The translations under genes and the position numbers were made by a program. Shown in pieces: positions 19,063 through 27,860 of a DNA stretch of 64,000 nt. This stretch comes from Thalassolituus oleivorans MIL-1 (GTDB lineage: Bacteria; Pseudomonadota; Gammaproteobacteria; Pseudomonadales; Oceanobacteraceae). Where the stretch lies: positions 1,940,883 through 2,004,882 of the forward strand of contig NC_020888.1 in NCBI RefSeq assembly GCF_000355675.1, read 5' to 3'. How positions within the stretch are numbered: position 1 is the first letter of the stretch; the number at the start of each line of letters is the position of its first letter. Below the pieces are notes generated by a model. The model was not told the DNA's origin, ran no database searches, and saw nothing but the letters and a program-made list of their open reading frames with translations.

Positions 19063-20055
19063 TTATTCGGCGTTTAAATCAACACGATAACGACCCACAC
19101 CTTGGCCATTGAGTACTTTGGTTAATATACCAGCAAGCTCGCTGCGCGCGACATTTGTGGTCATTGTTTCTAAGCCCGCTAGCTTCCACTCTGCAGCCGC
19201 TTTATTCAGCACGAGTTGCTTTTCTGCCTGCGGAATTTCCACTGAGTCGACGCCTAGAAGGCTGACACCACGAAGAATAAATGGGAATACGCTTGCCTCA
19301 ACTTTAACGCCTGCAATCATGCCGCAAGTTGATACTGCACCTTCTGGCATAATTTGTGGGATCAAGGCCGAAACCATATCTCCTCCCACCGTATCTAGTG
19401 CCGCCTGATACAGAGGCTTGGCCATCGCTTTTCCTTTCAGCGCCATGACTTCATCGCGCCCTATCACACGATTAGCGCCCAGCTCTTTAAGCCAAGCTTC
19501 TTGCTCAGCTTTACCCGACAACGCCACCACGTCATAACCAAGCTTAGCGAGCAAAGCGACAGCAACAGAGCCTACGCCACCGGTAGCGCCAGTCACAATC
19601 ACAGGTCCCTTGCTTGGCTGCATGCCTGCGCGTTCTAATTTCTGTACGCTAAGAGCCGCGGTAAAGCCAGCCGTCCCCCAAGCCATTGTTTCAGCTGCTG
19701 ATATACCGGCAGGCTTAGCCAAGACCCAAGCGCTAGGAACACGAATGCGTTGGCCGTAACCACCTTCAGTATTCATACCTAGGTCATAACCAAATACAAC
19801 TACCTCGTCACCAGCTTTAAAAGCAGCATCCGTACTGCTAACCACAACGCCCGCAGCATCAATACCCGGGGTATGCGGAAACGCACGAGTAACGCCCTTA
19901 TTGCCGCTCGCGGACAACGCGTCTTTATAGTTAACCGACGAGTACTGAACATCGATCAAAACGTCACCAGCTGGCAGTTGATCATCTTCGCGCGACTCCC
20001 AAGTGGCAGTCATTCCCGATTCAGTTTCAGTCACGCGATATGCGAGGAAGGTCAT
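19063..20055 (-). CDS. acuI: YhdH/AcuI family acrylyl-CoA reductase (zinc-free MDR oxidoreductase)
   Basis: NADPH-dependent medium-chain reductase of 330 aa. YSSVNYKDALSASG and FPHTPGIDAAGVVVSS are the GroES-like part. VIVTGATGGVGSVAVALLAK is the NADP-binding Rossmann loop. The family reduces acryloyl-CoA to propionyl-CoA, which detoxifies acrylate formed from DMSP in marine bacteria; no DMSP lyase is in the window, so that use is inference. ATG 20055 is preferred to TTG 20061. It lies 13 bp downstream of sohB. Confidence 0.82.
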   Translation of the reverse strand: MTFLAYRVTETESGMTATWESREDDQLPAGDVLIDVQYSSVNYKDALSASGNKGVTRAFPHTPGIDAAGVVVSSTDAAFKAGDEVVVFGYDLGMNTEGGYGQRIRVPSAWVLAKPAGISAAETMAWGTAGFTAALSVQKLERAGMQPSKGPVIVTGATGGVGSVAVALLAKLGYDVVALSGKAEQEAWLKELGANRVIGRDEVMALKGKAMAKPLYQAALDTVGGDMVSALIPQIMPEGAVSTCGMIAGVKVEASVFPFILRGVSLLGVDSVEIPQAEKQLVLNKAAAEWKLAGLETMTTNVARSELAGILTKVLNGQGVGRYRVDLNAE

Positions 20056-20068
20056 ATTCAATCCTTAT

Positions 20069-21133
20069 TTAGCCTTTGCTTTGCATTTGATTCTGCAAAG
20101 AAGTTAATACACGAGTCACTGCACGCTCAAAGCCAACTTGCACAGCAAAGCCTAGCTTCTCTTGCAGCGTCTTCTTAAATTCATAACGCACTGTGTAGAC
20201 ATCAGCATTGTCACAAGCAGCAACTAGATAGTCGTCGCTGGTACCAACTTCGTCTATTAGCTTATGGTCGATAGCTTGAACGCCGTACCAAATATCACCC
20301 GTTGCCACAGCCTCAATATCAACACGCGGGCGATGATGTTTAACATGGTGTTTAAAAAGATCGTGAGTTTCTTCCAGGTCCGCCTGAAACTTCTCTTTAG
20401 CTTTATCGGTATTTTCACCAAACATAGTAACGGTGCGCTTGTACTCACCAGCCGTAAACAACTCATAATCTACGTCGTACTTTTTCAGCACTTTACTAAA
20501 GTTCGGCAATTGAGCGACAACGCCAATTGAACCTATGATGGCAAAAGGCGCGGCAACGATGCGATCGGCCAAACATGCCATCATGTAACCGCCACTAGCA
20601 GCAACCATATCGACACACACTGTAAGATGTATGCCACGATCACGAATACGCTTAAGTTGTGATGCGCCAAATCCATAAGAATGCACCATGCCGCCGCCGC
20701 TTTCTAAGCGCACGACAACCTCATCATTCTTTTCCGCCAGCGTAAGAATAGCCGTGATCTCTTTGCGCATCAGTTCGACGTCGCTAGCGCGAATATCACC
20801 ATCAAAATCGATGACATATACACGCTTCTTACGAGCTACTGCTGGGTCTGGTGCTGTTTTAGCAAGCTTCTTTTCTTTCTTCTCTTTTTCTTTGTCTTCT
20901 TTCTTGCGTTGTTTTTCTAACGCTTTGAGCTCGCCTTCACTGCTAACGGCGTACTCTAGCTGGTCTTTATTATCTTCCAGCTCTTCATTGACCTTTTTGA
21001 TAACCAACTCGCCGTCCGATGACTTCTTATTCCGTGCAGCGATACTCACAATACCGCCGACTAAAATCAGAACCGCGACAACTAAGGTAACAACCTTTAG
21101 TAAAAATGAACCGTACTCGGCTAGGAATTCCAC
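20069..21133 (-). CDS. sohB: Inner-membrane protease SohB (S49 family)
   Basis: Membrane-anchored serine protease with a Ser-Lys dyad, related to SppA. An N-terminal membrane segment (about 10-33) is followed by a Lys/Glu-rich cytoplasmic coil (residues about 50-95, KKEDKEKEKKEKK) and the protease core: YVIDFDGDIRAS, RLESGGGMVHSYG, nucleophile Ser in DMVAASGGYMMACLADRI and SIGVVAQLPNF. GTG at 21133 gives VEFLAEYGSF, which aligns with the E. coli start MELLSEYG; TTG 21139 is the alternative. Divergent from the SCP2 gene. Confidence 0.9.
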   Translation of the reverse strand: MEFLAEYGSFLLKVVTLVVAVLILVGGIVSIAARNKKSSDGELVIKKVNEELEDNKDQLEYAVSSEGELKALEKQRKKEDKEKEKKEKKLAKTAPDPAVARKKRVYVIDFDGDIRASDVELMRKEITAILTLAEKNDEVVVRLESGGGMVHSYGFGASQLKRIRDRGIHLTVCVDMVAASGGYMMACLADRIVAAPFAIIGSIGVVAQLPNFSKVLKKYDVDYELFTAGEYKRTVTMFGENTDKAKEKFQADLEETHDLFKHHVKHHRPRVDIEAVATGDIWYGVQAIDHKLIDEVGTSDDYLVAACDNADVYTVRYEFKKTLQEKLGFAVQVGFERAVTRVLTSLQNQMQSKG

Positions 21134-21304
21134 ATTCAAACCCTTTATAAATGCAAATAGTCCGCCAGCATAACCGAACCGCAGCTGGGTACAAGTTCAA
21201 GAACAGCCGAAACTAATTGTTTCATGCGCAATCGCGTAATTCAGCCGTTGATCGCAAACCCAACTGTCTTAACGGGTTAAATCAAACAATCGTATGAATT
21301 TTCG

Positions 21305-21333
21305 TTGACACATTTTGAGAGGAAACATAGAGT
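21305..21333 (+). promoter_or_regulatory. Candidate sigma70 promoter of the SCP2 gene
   Basis: TTGACA (21305-21310) is separated by 17 bp from TAGAGT (21328-21333), about 100 bp upstream of the SCP2 start. The perfect -35 box is the main support. The 298-bp divergent region otherwise shows only a loose inverted repeat near 21364-21412. Confidence 0.5.
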
Positions 21334-21431
21334 TGTGCAGTCTGACTACAGACGTTGTCATAACAGGATGCTGAACTCTGTAACATCTCAGCTGATCTCC
21401 TGTTTAATGAAGCAAACTATAGGAAAACCTT

Positions 21432-21746
21432 ATGTCATCTGCTGCTGAAATCATTGAACAAATGAATGCAAAATTCAATCCTGCCGCTGCTGCTGGTTTG
21501 GATCTGATCTTCCAATTCAATATCGAAGATGCTGACACGTATCACCTGATCGTTAAAGACGGCACTTGTGCAGTAGCTCAAGGCGAATCTGATGATGCTA
21601 ACGTTACCCTGATCATGAACAGCGAAACGTTCAAAGGCATCGCTTCTGGCGAAACTGACGGCATGATGGCTTTCATGTCTGGTCAACTGCGCGTTGAAGG
21701 CGACATGATGTTAGCAACCAAACTGGGCGAATTGTTCCCAGCTTAA
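21432..21746 (+). CDS. SCP2 sterol-binding domain protein
   Basis: 104-aa single SCP2 (sterol carrier protein 2) domain. The family motifs LDLIFQFNIEDADTYHLIVKDG, DANVTLIMNSETF and FMSGQLRVEGDMMLATKLGELF are all present. SCP2 domains form a hydrophobic tunnel for fatty acyl-CoA or other lipids; bacterial single-domain members have no settled function. The gene has its own promoter, RBS (AGGAAA) and a very strong terminator, and mostly favoured codons, which suggests a single, well-expressed transcript. Confidence 0.85.
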   Translation: MSSAAEIIEQMNAKFNPAAAAGLDLIFQFNIEDADTYHLIVKDGTCAVAQGESDDANVTLIMNSETFKGIASGETDGMMAFMSGQLRVEGDMMLATKLGELFPA

Positions 21747-21763
21747 TAGCTAACAACAAAAAA

Positions 21764-21797
21764 GGGCCGCAACACTCAGTGTTGCGGCCCTTTTTTT
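21764..21797. terminator. Strong Rho-independent terminator after the SCP2 gene
   Basis: GGGCCGCAACAC pairs perfectly with GTGTTGCGGCCC around a 3-nt loop (TCA), followed by seven T. A-rich sequence on the left lets it also serve the convergent minus-strand gene. Confidence 0.93.
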
Positions 21798-21815
21798 ATA
21801 ATCTAATATCAATCT

Positions 21816-22457
21816 CTACCAGTAACCGAGCAAGGCCGACTCTGCAACGTCATTCAGCGGACGAGCAATCAAACCTTTTGATGTTCGATGAACACCGTAT
21901 ACGGCGCCATTCAGCAGCGGCATGTACACCGCACTACCAAATTCGGCATCCAGCCATAAGTCATAATTGCGAATAGCATTCCAAACATCAAACGGCTTAG
22001 GTTCAGACAGAGAATATACTGTTCGCGGTGCGGACAACTCTTGCTCTAACGATAAGTAACGACCAGACAAACGATCCAAACGATATAGAGGCTCAAACCC
22101 TAAACCAAGCAATGGACCACTCCACACCAGCAAGCGAACGTCTAATTGCCATTGATCGCCGAGAATTTTAAAACGCTGCTCATTGCCATCAGAATCAACT
22201 AAGGTCAGGTCATACTCCTGATCAGCAATTTCGTAAATACTGACGGTTGCTAACGGATGTTCCGCCACAACCGCCCGATAAGTCCACAAATCCCACAGCA
22301 GCAGAATGGTCCATACCGATGCGGCTAATAATAAAAAGCCCACAGTACCCTTCAACCACTGAGTAAACCAACCTTTGCCGCTCCATAAGAGCACAATCGC
22401 GACTAACGCGATCACGATGGCAATGGTTGATATTGTAGTGAGACTACCCTGCAACAT
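21816..22457 (-). CDS. Conserved membrane protein of unknown function next to fimL
   Basis: 213 aa with two N-terminal membrane segments (about 8-26 and 36-56) and a long, probably periplasmic C-terminal domain (60-213) rich in aromatic residues: DLTLVDSDGNEQRFKILGDQ, LLGLGFEPLYRLDRLSGRYL, LLNGAVYGV. Similar proteins in pseudomonads are labelled multidrug transporter, but two TM segments make an efflux pump unlikely, so I do not adopt that name. It overlaps the end of fimL by 14 bp, pointing to co-translation and perhaps a link to the cell envelope or pili. Confidence 0.7.
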   Translation of the reverse strand: MLQGSLTTISTIAIVIALVAIVLLWSGKGWFTQWLKGTVGFLLLAASVWTILLLWDLWTYRAVVAEHPLATVSIYEIADQEYDLTLVDSDGNEQRFKILGDQWQLDVRLLVWSGPLLGLGFEPLYRLDRLSGRYLSLEQELSAPRTVYSLSEPKPFDVWNAIRNYDLWLDAEFGSAVYMPLLNGAVYGVHRTSKGLIARPLNDVAESALLGYW

Positions 22458-24084
22458 GTGGTTCTCGTAAGTAATTCAAACTCTCTGTAGCCAGACGAAT
22501 CGCTTCGTCAGCGCCCGCCGATGGACCATTGAGCGTATCGAGGAAGTATTCAATCGCCGTTACCGAGTCTGCAAATGCTTCTAGCTGGCGCTGCTGAGGC
22601 GCTTGACGCGACTCCAATACGTTGGCGACGATAAAGCCTTCAAGTTCTAATAAAATATCACGCAACATGGGCTTTTCTAAAAATAAGACTGCGCCGCCGA
22701 CATCATGCAAGCTTTTACCAACATTTTGAACATGCAACTTATCGCCGGTATCTAAATATGAAGCCACTGCGCGCTTAACCATCACCAGCGCTGTCACGGC
22801 TTCAGCAACAATACTGATACGACCCTCGTTTAACGTTACTTGATCAATCACCTGACCATTATCTGCACCAACCTTATGAGTCAATGTGTAGATATCTTGC
22901 TCAATACGAATAACTTCATCGGCAAGATGGTTCAGTTCTGGCGAACCTTTCCGGATCATGGCGACTAAACTTTCGGCACGCTGAGCCGCTTCTGACATGT
23001 TAACCATTGCCAAGGTATCAGCGATACGATCAAGACGTTCAACCAGTTCAGCATCATCAACCGCCATATCTGGGTTGCGTTGATTGCGATCTATAATGTC
23101 TTTCAGACTTTCAACTTCGTCTTGTAGCGCACGCGCAAAAGACAACATCGCCGAATGGTCTGGGCCGATAAGGTTGCGGCGCGATTCAACCAATTGAAGC
23201 TCACGAACTGTGCCGGATAGCTGAAACTTTTCTTGAACAGTGATTACAGCTTCAGAATCTGGTTCTGCCAAAGCAACCAGATAGAGAAGTTCTTTCAATA
23301 CCCAGTCAGGTAGCTTCTCTTGTAAGGCCGCGCCTTCTGACTGTTGAATTCGACGCACTTGCCGATCAAGAACTCCCAGCAGAGAAATACGCTGATTAGT
23401 AACTTCAAAGGCTGGCTGACCAAGTGCTTCAACCGCAGCTTTAGCAACCAGCCAGAATGACCAAGATGGAGTGCCTCGAGCATCCTCTTCCACACGAACA
23501 ATAGCGCGCAAAATAATTTGCATTGGTCCGTGGCGGCCAGCGCCACGAATTAAGCCCAACATGCCTAATTGCAGCAACTGGCGAACACGACGATACGATA
23601 TCGATGTACCCGATATCGCAGGCGGTGTTTCGATACGAGGACGTAAATTCACTAAAAAGAAGTAAGCTTCTGGCAGTGGCCTTTCGTGACGTGAACGACG
23701 TAACAAGTTAATTGTTGGAATCAGCAAGCTAGGCGAAACCAGCTTGTCATCAACAACCAACTCAATATATTGCTTCAGATACACCACTGCTTGAGTGTAC
23801 GCACCTAAGATGGTGGGGGACACTTCATCGCTACGCCAAGAGCGAGCAAGCTCAGCTATTTCCTCGCACAGACGCTCGCCCGCACGAAAATCCAGCATTT
23901 TAAAGGTGCCGCGTAGCTGTTGTATCTCTTCCAGAAAAGTCCTAAGACTTTCTTTACCGCCGCCATTGGCGTACGCGTCGAGCTGAGCCGAGGCGTGATC
24001 GAGGGCGTTATCGACTTCCGCACGAACCAGATGCAAAGAGGCGGCAAACTGGGCGATGTCATTTCCTGTCGTAATTTCAGCCAT
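22444..24084 (-). CDS. fimL: FimL-like protein (ChpA N-terminal Hpt-like, type IV pilus/cAMP signalling)
   Basis: About 546 aa resembling the N-terminal pseudo-Hpt region of the chemosensory kinase ChpA, without CheA kinase, CheW or receiver domains. In P. aeruginosa the free-standing FimL (encoded close to nhaB, as here) supports twitching motility and CyaB-dependent cAMP production with FimV and PilG. Helical segments such as LEEIQQLRGTFKMLDFRAGE and, near the C-terminus, VGKSLHDVGGAVLFLEKP fit Hpt-like four-helix bundles whose phospho-accepting His is not conserved in an obvious way. ATG 24084 (AAGAAG upstream) is preferred; ATG 24117 is possible. The name rests on layout, length and context. 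Confidence 0.75.
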   Translation of the reverse strand: MAEITTGNDIAQFAASLHLVRAEVDNALDHASAQLDAYANGGGKESLRTFLEEIQQLRGTFKMLDFRAGERLCEEIAELARSWRSDEVSPTILGAYTQAVVYLKQYIELVVDDKLVSPSLLIPTINLLRRSRHERPLPEAYFFLVNLRPRIETPPAISGTSISYRRVRQLLQLGMLGLIRGAGRHGPMQIILRAIVRVEEDARGTPSWSFWLVAKAAVEALGQPAFEVTNQRISLLGVLDRQVRRIQQSEGAALQEKLPDWVLKELLYLVALAEPDSEAVITVQEKFQLSGTVRELQLVESRRNLIGPDHSAMLSFARALQDEVESLKDIIDRNQRNPDMAVDDAELVERLDRIADTLAMVNMSEAAQRAESLVAMIRKGSPELNHLADEVIRIEQDIYTLTHKVGADNGQVIDQVTLNEGRISIVAEAVTALVMVKRAVASYLDTGDKLHVQNVGKSLHDVGGAVLFLEKPMLRDILLELEGFIVANVLESRQAPQQRQLEAFADSVTAIEYFLDTLNGPSAGADEAIRLATESLNYLREPHVAG

Positions 24085-24338
24085 GATACTTCTTATCATT
24101 GTTATCGTTTTGGCCATTCTAACGGCAGCACAGCAAAAGCGTGAAGCCTTTTAGCGATAGCCTATTCTCTCAACTATACTCACTATACGTGGTAATTATG
24201 AGCAATTCTGACAAACGGGCTTGAACCTGACCTATTCGGTTCATTTTGAGACCTCAAAATTGGGATTCAGTTGCTTTTGCATTAAAACTGATTACATTGC
24301 TGCCCACGTTACAATTCCGTACAACCAAGGATATTGAT

Positions 24339-25850
24339 ATGCCAACCACTCTTTCTGGCGCATTTGTCAGCAATTTTTTAGGGAATGCGCCCGTCTGGTA
24401 CAAGAAAACCATACTTGCATTCTTGCTAGCCAATATAGTTTTAGTAAACACCCTAGGGCCTGTCGTTACTGGCTGGGTGCTTATCCTAGAGTTTATTTTT
24501 ACCCTAGCAATGGCATTAAAGTGTTACCCGCTTCAACCCGGTGGCTTATTGGCCATCGAAGCCGTTGTCCTTGGCTTAGCAACGCCTGAAGTCGTTTATA
24601 AAGAAACATTGGCAAACTTCCCCGTCATCCTTCTTCTGATGTTTATGGTTGCCGGCATTTACTTCATGAAGGACTTGCTGCTGTTTCTATTCACTAAAAT
24701 ATTGCTTGGGGTTCGTTCCAAGGTTGTCCTGTCATTACTATTCAGTATCGTTTCAGCAGTCCTTTCGGCCTTCCTTGATGCGCTGACAGTTACAGCCGTA
24801 TTGATCAGTGTTGCTGTTGGCTTTTATAGCGTTTACCACCACGTCGCCAGCGATAAGGAATTTAATGCCGGCCATGACCACAGTGATGATGTCCATTTAA
24901 AAGAAATTCACCGTCAGGATCTAGACACCTTTCGCTCATTTCTGCGTAGCCTATTAATGCACGGTGCTGTTGGTACGGCGCTCGGCGGCGTATGCACTAT
25001 GGTGGGAGAGCCACAAAATCTACTCATTGCCGATGTGGCTGATTGGAGCTTTATTGATTTCTTCGTGCAAATGGCTCCTGTCAGTATGCCTGTGTTGTTT
25101 ATGGGGCTGCTCACGTGTGTCCTACTCGAAAAAACCAAATGGTTTGACTATGGCGCTGAACTGCCAGATAACGTCCGCCGCATTCTTCAACACTTTAATG
25201 AAGAACAAAATAAAGACATGCCTCAAAAGCGTATTGCGCAACTTTGGCTGCAAGGTGCAGTGGCACTGTTTTTAGTCGCTGGTTTGGCGCTGCATTTGGC
25301 CGAGGTTGGCTTGATTGGTTTGGCTGTTATTATTTTACTAACGGCATTCAATGGCATCATTGAAGAACATCAAATCGGTAAATCCTTTGAAGAAGCTTTG
25401 CCCTTCACTGCCTTATTGGTTGTATTTTTCGCTGTTGTAGGTGTAATCCACACCCAGCATTTATTCACACCTATTATCGACTGGATTTTAAACACTGATA
25501 ACGTGTCCCGCGAAGCTCAGCCGGGCGTATTCTTTTTAGCTAACGGCTTGCTATCCATGATCAGCGATAACGTATTCGTGGCGACGGTGTATATTTCCGA
25601 AGTTCATCAAGCTTATGCTGCTGGCAACATTACTCGCTTGCAGTTTGATCATTTAGCGACGGCGATTAACACGGGCACTAACTTGCCAAGCGTTGCAACG
25701 CCTAACGGCCAAGCAGCCTTTTTGTTCTTGCTAACTTCAGCTATCGCACCGCTAATTCGATTATCGTACGGCAAGATGGTTATTATGGCTTTGCCTTACA
25801 CCATCGTAATGACAGGGGTAGGTTACCTTGCGGTAACCCACCTACTCTAA
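24339..25850 (+). CDS. nhaB: Na+/H+ antiporter NhaB
   Basis: 503-aa membrane antiporter expelling Na+ in exchange for H+. [17 protein letters not shown], the [22 protein letters not shown] segment ([11 protein letters not shown]), [14 protein letters not shown], and [14 protein letters not shown] with [20 protein letters not shown] (central [11 protein letters not shown]) match NhaB. The ATG at 24339 is preceded by AAGGA and gives the family N-terminus; the frame is open 31 codons further upstream but that part is not conserved. Divergent from fimL; its terminator reaches into dnaQ. Confidence 0.95.
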   Translation: MPTTLSGAFVSNFLGNAPVWYKKTILAFLLANIVLVNTLGPVVTGWVLILEFIFTLAMALKCYPLQPGGLLAIEAVVLGLATPEVVYKETLANFPVILLLMFMVAGIYFMKDLLLFLFTKILLGVRSKVVLSLLFSIVSAVLSAFLDALTVTAVLISVAVGFYSVYHHVASDKEFNAGHDHSDDVHLKEIHRQDLDTFRSFLRSLLMHGAVGTALGGVCTMVGEPQNLLIADVADWSFIDFFVQMAPVSMPVLFMGLLTCVLLEKTKWFDYGAELPDNVRRILQHFNEEQNKDMPQKRIAQLWLQGAVALFLVAGLALHLAEVGLIGLAVIILLTAFNGIIEEHQIGKSFEEALPFTALLVVFFAVVGVIHTQHLFTPIIDWILNTDNVSREAQPGVFFLANGLLSMISDNVFVATVYISEVHQAYAAGNITRLQFDHLATAINTGTNLPSVATPNGQAAFLFLLTSAIAPLIRLSYGKMVIMALPYTIVMTGVGYLAVTHLL

Positions 25851-25868
25851 GCTGGTTTTGATTAGAGT

Positions 25869-26573
25869 TTAAACACGGCGCCAAATGGCGCCGTTTTCGC
25901 TTTTCTTATCGAGTAAATCTAACATTTGGTCATGGGCTTTAAGCTCGTCTGCCGACGCTCGAATCACAGCCAGTTCGGTTTTTGATAAATCAATGTCACT
26001 TATATCAATAACAACCTCTTGCTGCTCTTGTTGCTCTTCTACCGCCAACGCCAGATCCGTTTGGCCACCCGTCATCATTAGATACACATCGGCGAGAATC
26101 TCTGCATCCAGCAATGCCCCGTGAAGCTCACGATGACTATTATCAATACCATAACGTTTACACAGGGCATCTAAGCTATTACGCGCACCCGGATGTAAAT
26201 CACGCGCCATCAGCAAGGTATCAAGTACACCGCAGAAGGTACGAGTTAAGGGCATATTCAAACGCTTAAATTCTGCGTCCATCATGCCAACGTCGAACGC
26301 TGCGTTATGTATTACTAGTTCAGCACCCGAAATAAAATCACAAAAATCGTCGGCTACTTGCCCAAATAAAGGGGCACCTGTTTCAATTAACCATTCATTA
26401 GTGATCCCATGAACTTCAACAGCTTCGGCATCAATAGCTCTGTCAGGGTTGATGTAGACATGAAAATGGCGACCGGTCAATTTGCGCTCTATTACTTCAA
26501 CGCAGCCGATTTCAATTATTCGATGCCCTTCACCAATACCTGTGGTTTCAGTATCTAGTACGACTTGTCTCAC
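25869..26573 (-). CDS. dnaQ: DNA polymerase III epsilon subunit (3'-5' exonuclease) DnaQ
   Basis: Proofreading subunit of the replicative polymerase, 234 aa. DEDDh motifs: Exo [20 protein letters not shown], Exo [15 protein letters not shown], Exo III with [14 protein letters not shown] (His and Asp). The C-terminal tail after about residue 180 links to the alpha subunit. The start is GTG 26573, overlapping the rnhA TGA by 4 bp, the usual rnhA-dnaQ pair but here codirectional. The last codons lie in the hairpin that terminates nhaB. Confidence 0.95.
   Translation of the reverse strand: MRQVVLDTETTGIGEGHRIIEIGCVEVIERKLTGRHFHVYINPDRAIDAEAVEVHGITNEWLIETGAPLFGQVADDFCDFISGAELVIHNAAFDVGMMDAEFKRLNMPLTRTFCGVLDTLLMARDLHPGARNSLDALCKRYGIDNSHRELHGALLDAEILADVYLMMTGGQTDLALAVEEQQEQQEVVIDISDIDLSKTELAVIRASADELKAHDQMLDLLDKKSENGAIWRRV
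25875..25897 (+). terminator. nhaB terminator lying inside the dnaQ 3' end
   Basis: ACGGCGCC (25875-25882) and GGCGCCGT (25887-25894) form a perfect 8-bp stem with an AAAT loop and run into TTTT and TTTTC on the plus strand. The stem also encodes the last residues of dnaQ (AIWRRV). Confidence 0.75.
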
Positions 26574-27004
26574 TGCTTAACTCCTTCGACACCACGATTA
26601 GCCAACTCATCCGCCCGCTCATTCTCGGCGTGCCCTGCATGCCCTTTCACCCAGCGCCATTCTATTTTATGACGAGTACACTGCTCGTCTAGGGCTTGCC
26701 ATAAGTCTTGATTCTTAACGGGCTTTTTCGCAGCGGTTTTCCAACCGTTACGTTTCCAGCCGGCAAGCCAATCGTTAATGCCTTGCATTACATACTTGGA
26801 ATCTGTGGTCAGGATTACCTCACAGGACCGACTCAATGCTTTCAAACCTTCGATAACAGCCATCAATTCCATACGATTATTGGTCGTGTCAGATTCACCA
26901 CCACAGAGTTCTTTTTCCTTATCACCATAACGTAGCAAGGCTCCCCACCCGCCTGGGCCGGGATTACCTTTGCATGCGCCATCCGTGTACAACTCAACTT
27001 TCAC
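26570..27004 (-). CDS. rnhA: Ribonuclease HI
   Basis: Cuts the RNA strand of RNA-DNA hybrids. 144 aa with the DEDD carboxylates: [18 protein letters not shown] (Asp), [12 protein letters not shown] (Glu), [12 protein letters not shown] (Asp) and the C-terminal [10 protein letters not shown] (Asp), plus [12 protein letters not shown] with the conserved His. The start is GTG 27004, fixed by AGGAGG 5 nt upstream and by the conserved N-terminus VKVELYTDG; a longer frame to 27079 lies inside the methyltransferase gene. It overlaps that gene by 11 bp and dnaQ by 4 bp. Confidence 0.95.
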   Translation of the reverse strand: MKVELYTDGACKGNPGPGGWGALLRYGDKEKELCGGESDTTNNRMELMAVIEGLKALSRSCEVILTTDSKYVMQGINDWLAGWKRNGWKTAAKKPVKNQDLWQALDEQCTRHKIEWRWVKGHAGHAENERADELANRGVEGVKQ

Positions 27005-27788
27005 ACTTTCCTCCTGCTTGATATAGATGATGGGATGCAGGATTTTCTGGCACCCGTGCTGCCGGAACGGCAAAACCAAATCTCGGCTCCGGTGCAGCTC
27101 GACGACGTGGTCGAATGGTCGTCATCCCAGCTTGCGTTTTTCTTGCCACCAAAACATAAGCGTTACCGGGCGGGAAGTTTGTTCCCGCCATAACACGATC
27201 AATACGACGACTGACACTTTCCGAAAACAACTTCAGCGGCCAGCTATGGGCAACAGGAGTCACACTTTCTATACGAAAATCCAACAGCGTTAGCCAATCG
27301 ACAAGTCGTTTAGGCGCAACTGGATTAGCAACCCACGGTAATTCCGCTGAAAACGTTCTTACCCAGCGCAGCGCCCCCCACCAAGACTGAGGGTTAAAAC
27401 CAACAACGATTAAATATCCACTTGGTACAATACTGCGTGTCGCCTCTCGAATCATTTGGTGAGGACGACTAGTCATATCCAATGCGTGTTGCAAAATAAC
27501 CGCATCGACGGATTCGTCAGCCAATGGCCAATGCGCATCGTGAATTTGCGCTTGAACATCAACCAAACCGCGCTGCCACGGTAAGCCGAGCCGAAAGCAA
27601 TGTTGCATTCGGGCTTCACGCATAAAACGTGGATGATCATCGACTCCAGCGTAGGCCAATTGATGCCCGTGAAGCTGACAAACCCAATCGGCTATCCATC
27701 CGCCCTCAAGCGCCAACAGGCGTTGAGTATCGTTTCTTTGCAGCCAAGACTGCTGTGTTTCGACTTTTATACGATTACTGTGTCTCAT
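26994..27788 (-). CDS. Class I SAM-dependent methyltransferase (YafS-like)
   Basis: 264-aa methyltransferase-fold protein. [18 protein letters not shown] holds a degenerate glycine-rich SAM loop, and [21 protein letters not shown] followed by [15 protein letters not shown] are the later motifs. The C-terminal 50 residues are Arg/Pro rich. The position directly before rnhA-dnaQ is that of E. coli yafS, which is of unknown function. Divergent from mltD with about 70 bp between. The substrate is unknown. Confidence 0.8.
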   Translation of the reverse strand: MRHSNRIKVETQQSWLQRNDTQRLLALEGGWIADWVCQLHGHQLAYAGVDDHPRFMREARMQHCFRLGLPWQRGLVDVQAQIHDAHWPLADESVDAVILQHALDMTSRPHQMIREATRSIVPSGYLIVVGFNPQSWWGALRWVRTFSAELPWVANPVAPKRLVDWLTLLDFRIESVTPVAHSWPLKLFSESVSRRIDRVMAGTNFPPGNAYVLVARKTQAGMTTIRPRRRAAPEPRFGFAVPAARVPENPASHHLYQAGGKCES

Positions 27789-27860
27789 TTGGCCCCTTTC
27801 ACCTTGCTAGCCGTGCGTTCGGAACTTAGACTGACAGAACCAAAACTGCATTGTAATCAC

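Noticed and set aside
20688-21173. 161-codon plus-strand open frame opposite sohB
   Set aside because: Low-complexity Ser/Phe-rich translation that mirrors the Lys/Glu-rich coil of sohB.
27600-27860. Upstream extension of mltD
   Set aside because: It overlaps the divergent methyltransferase gene and would bury the lipoprotein signal peptide inside the protein.
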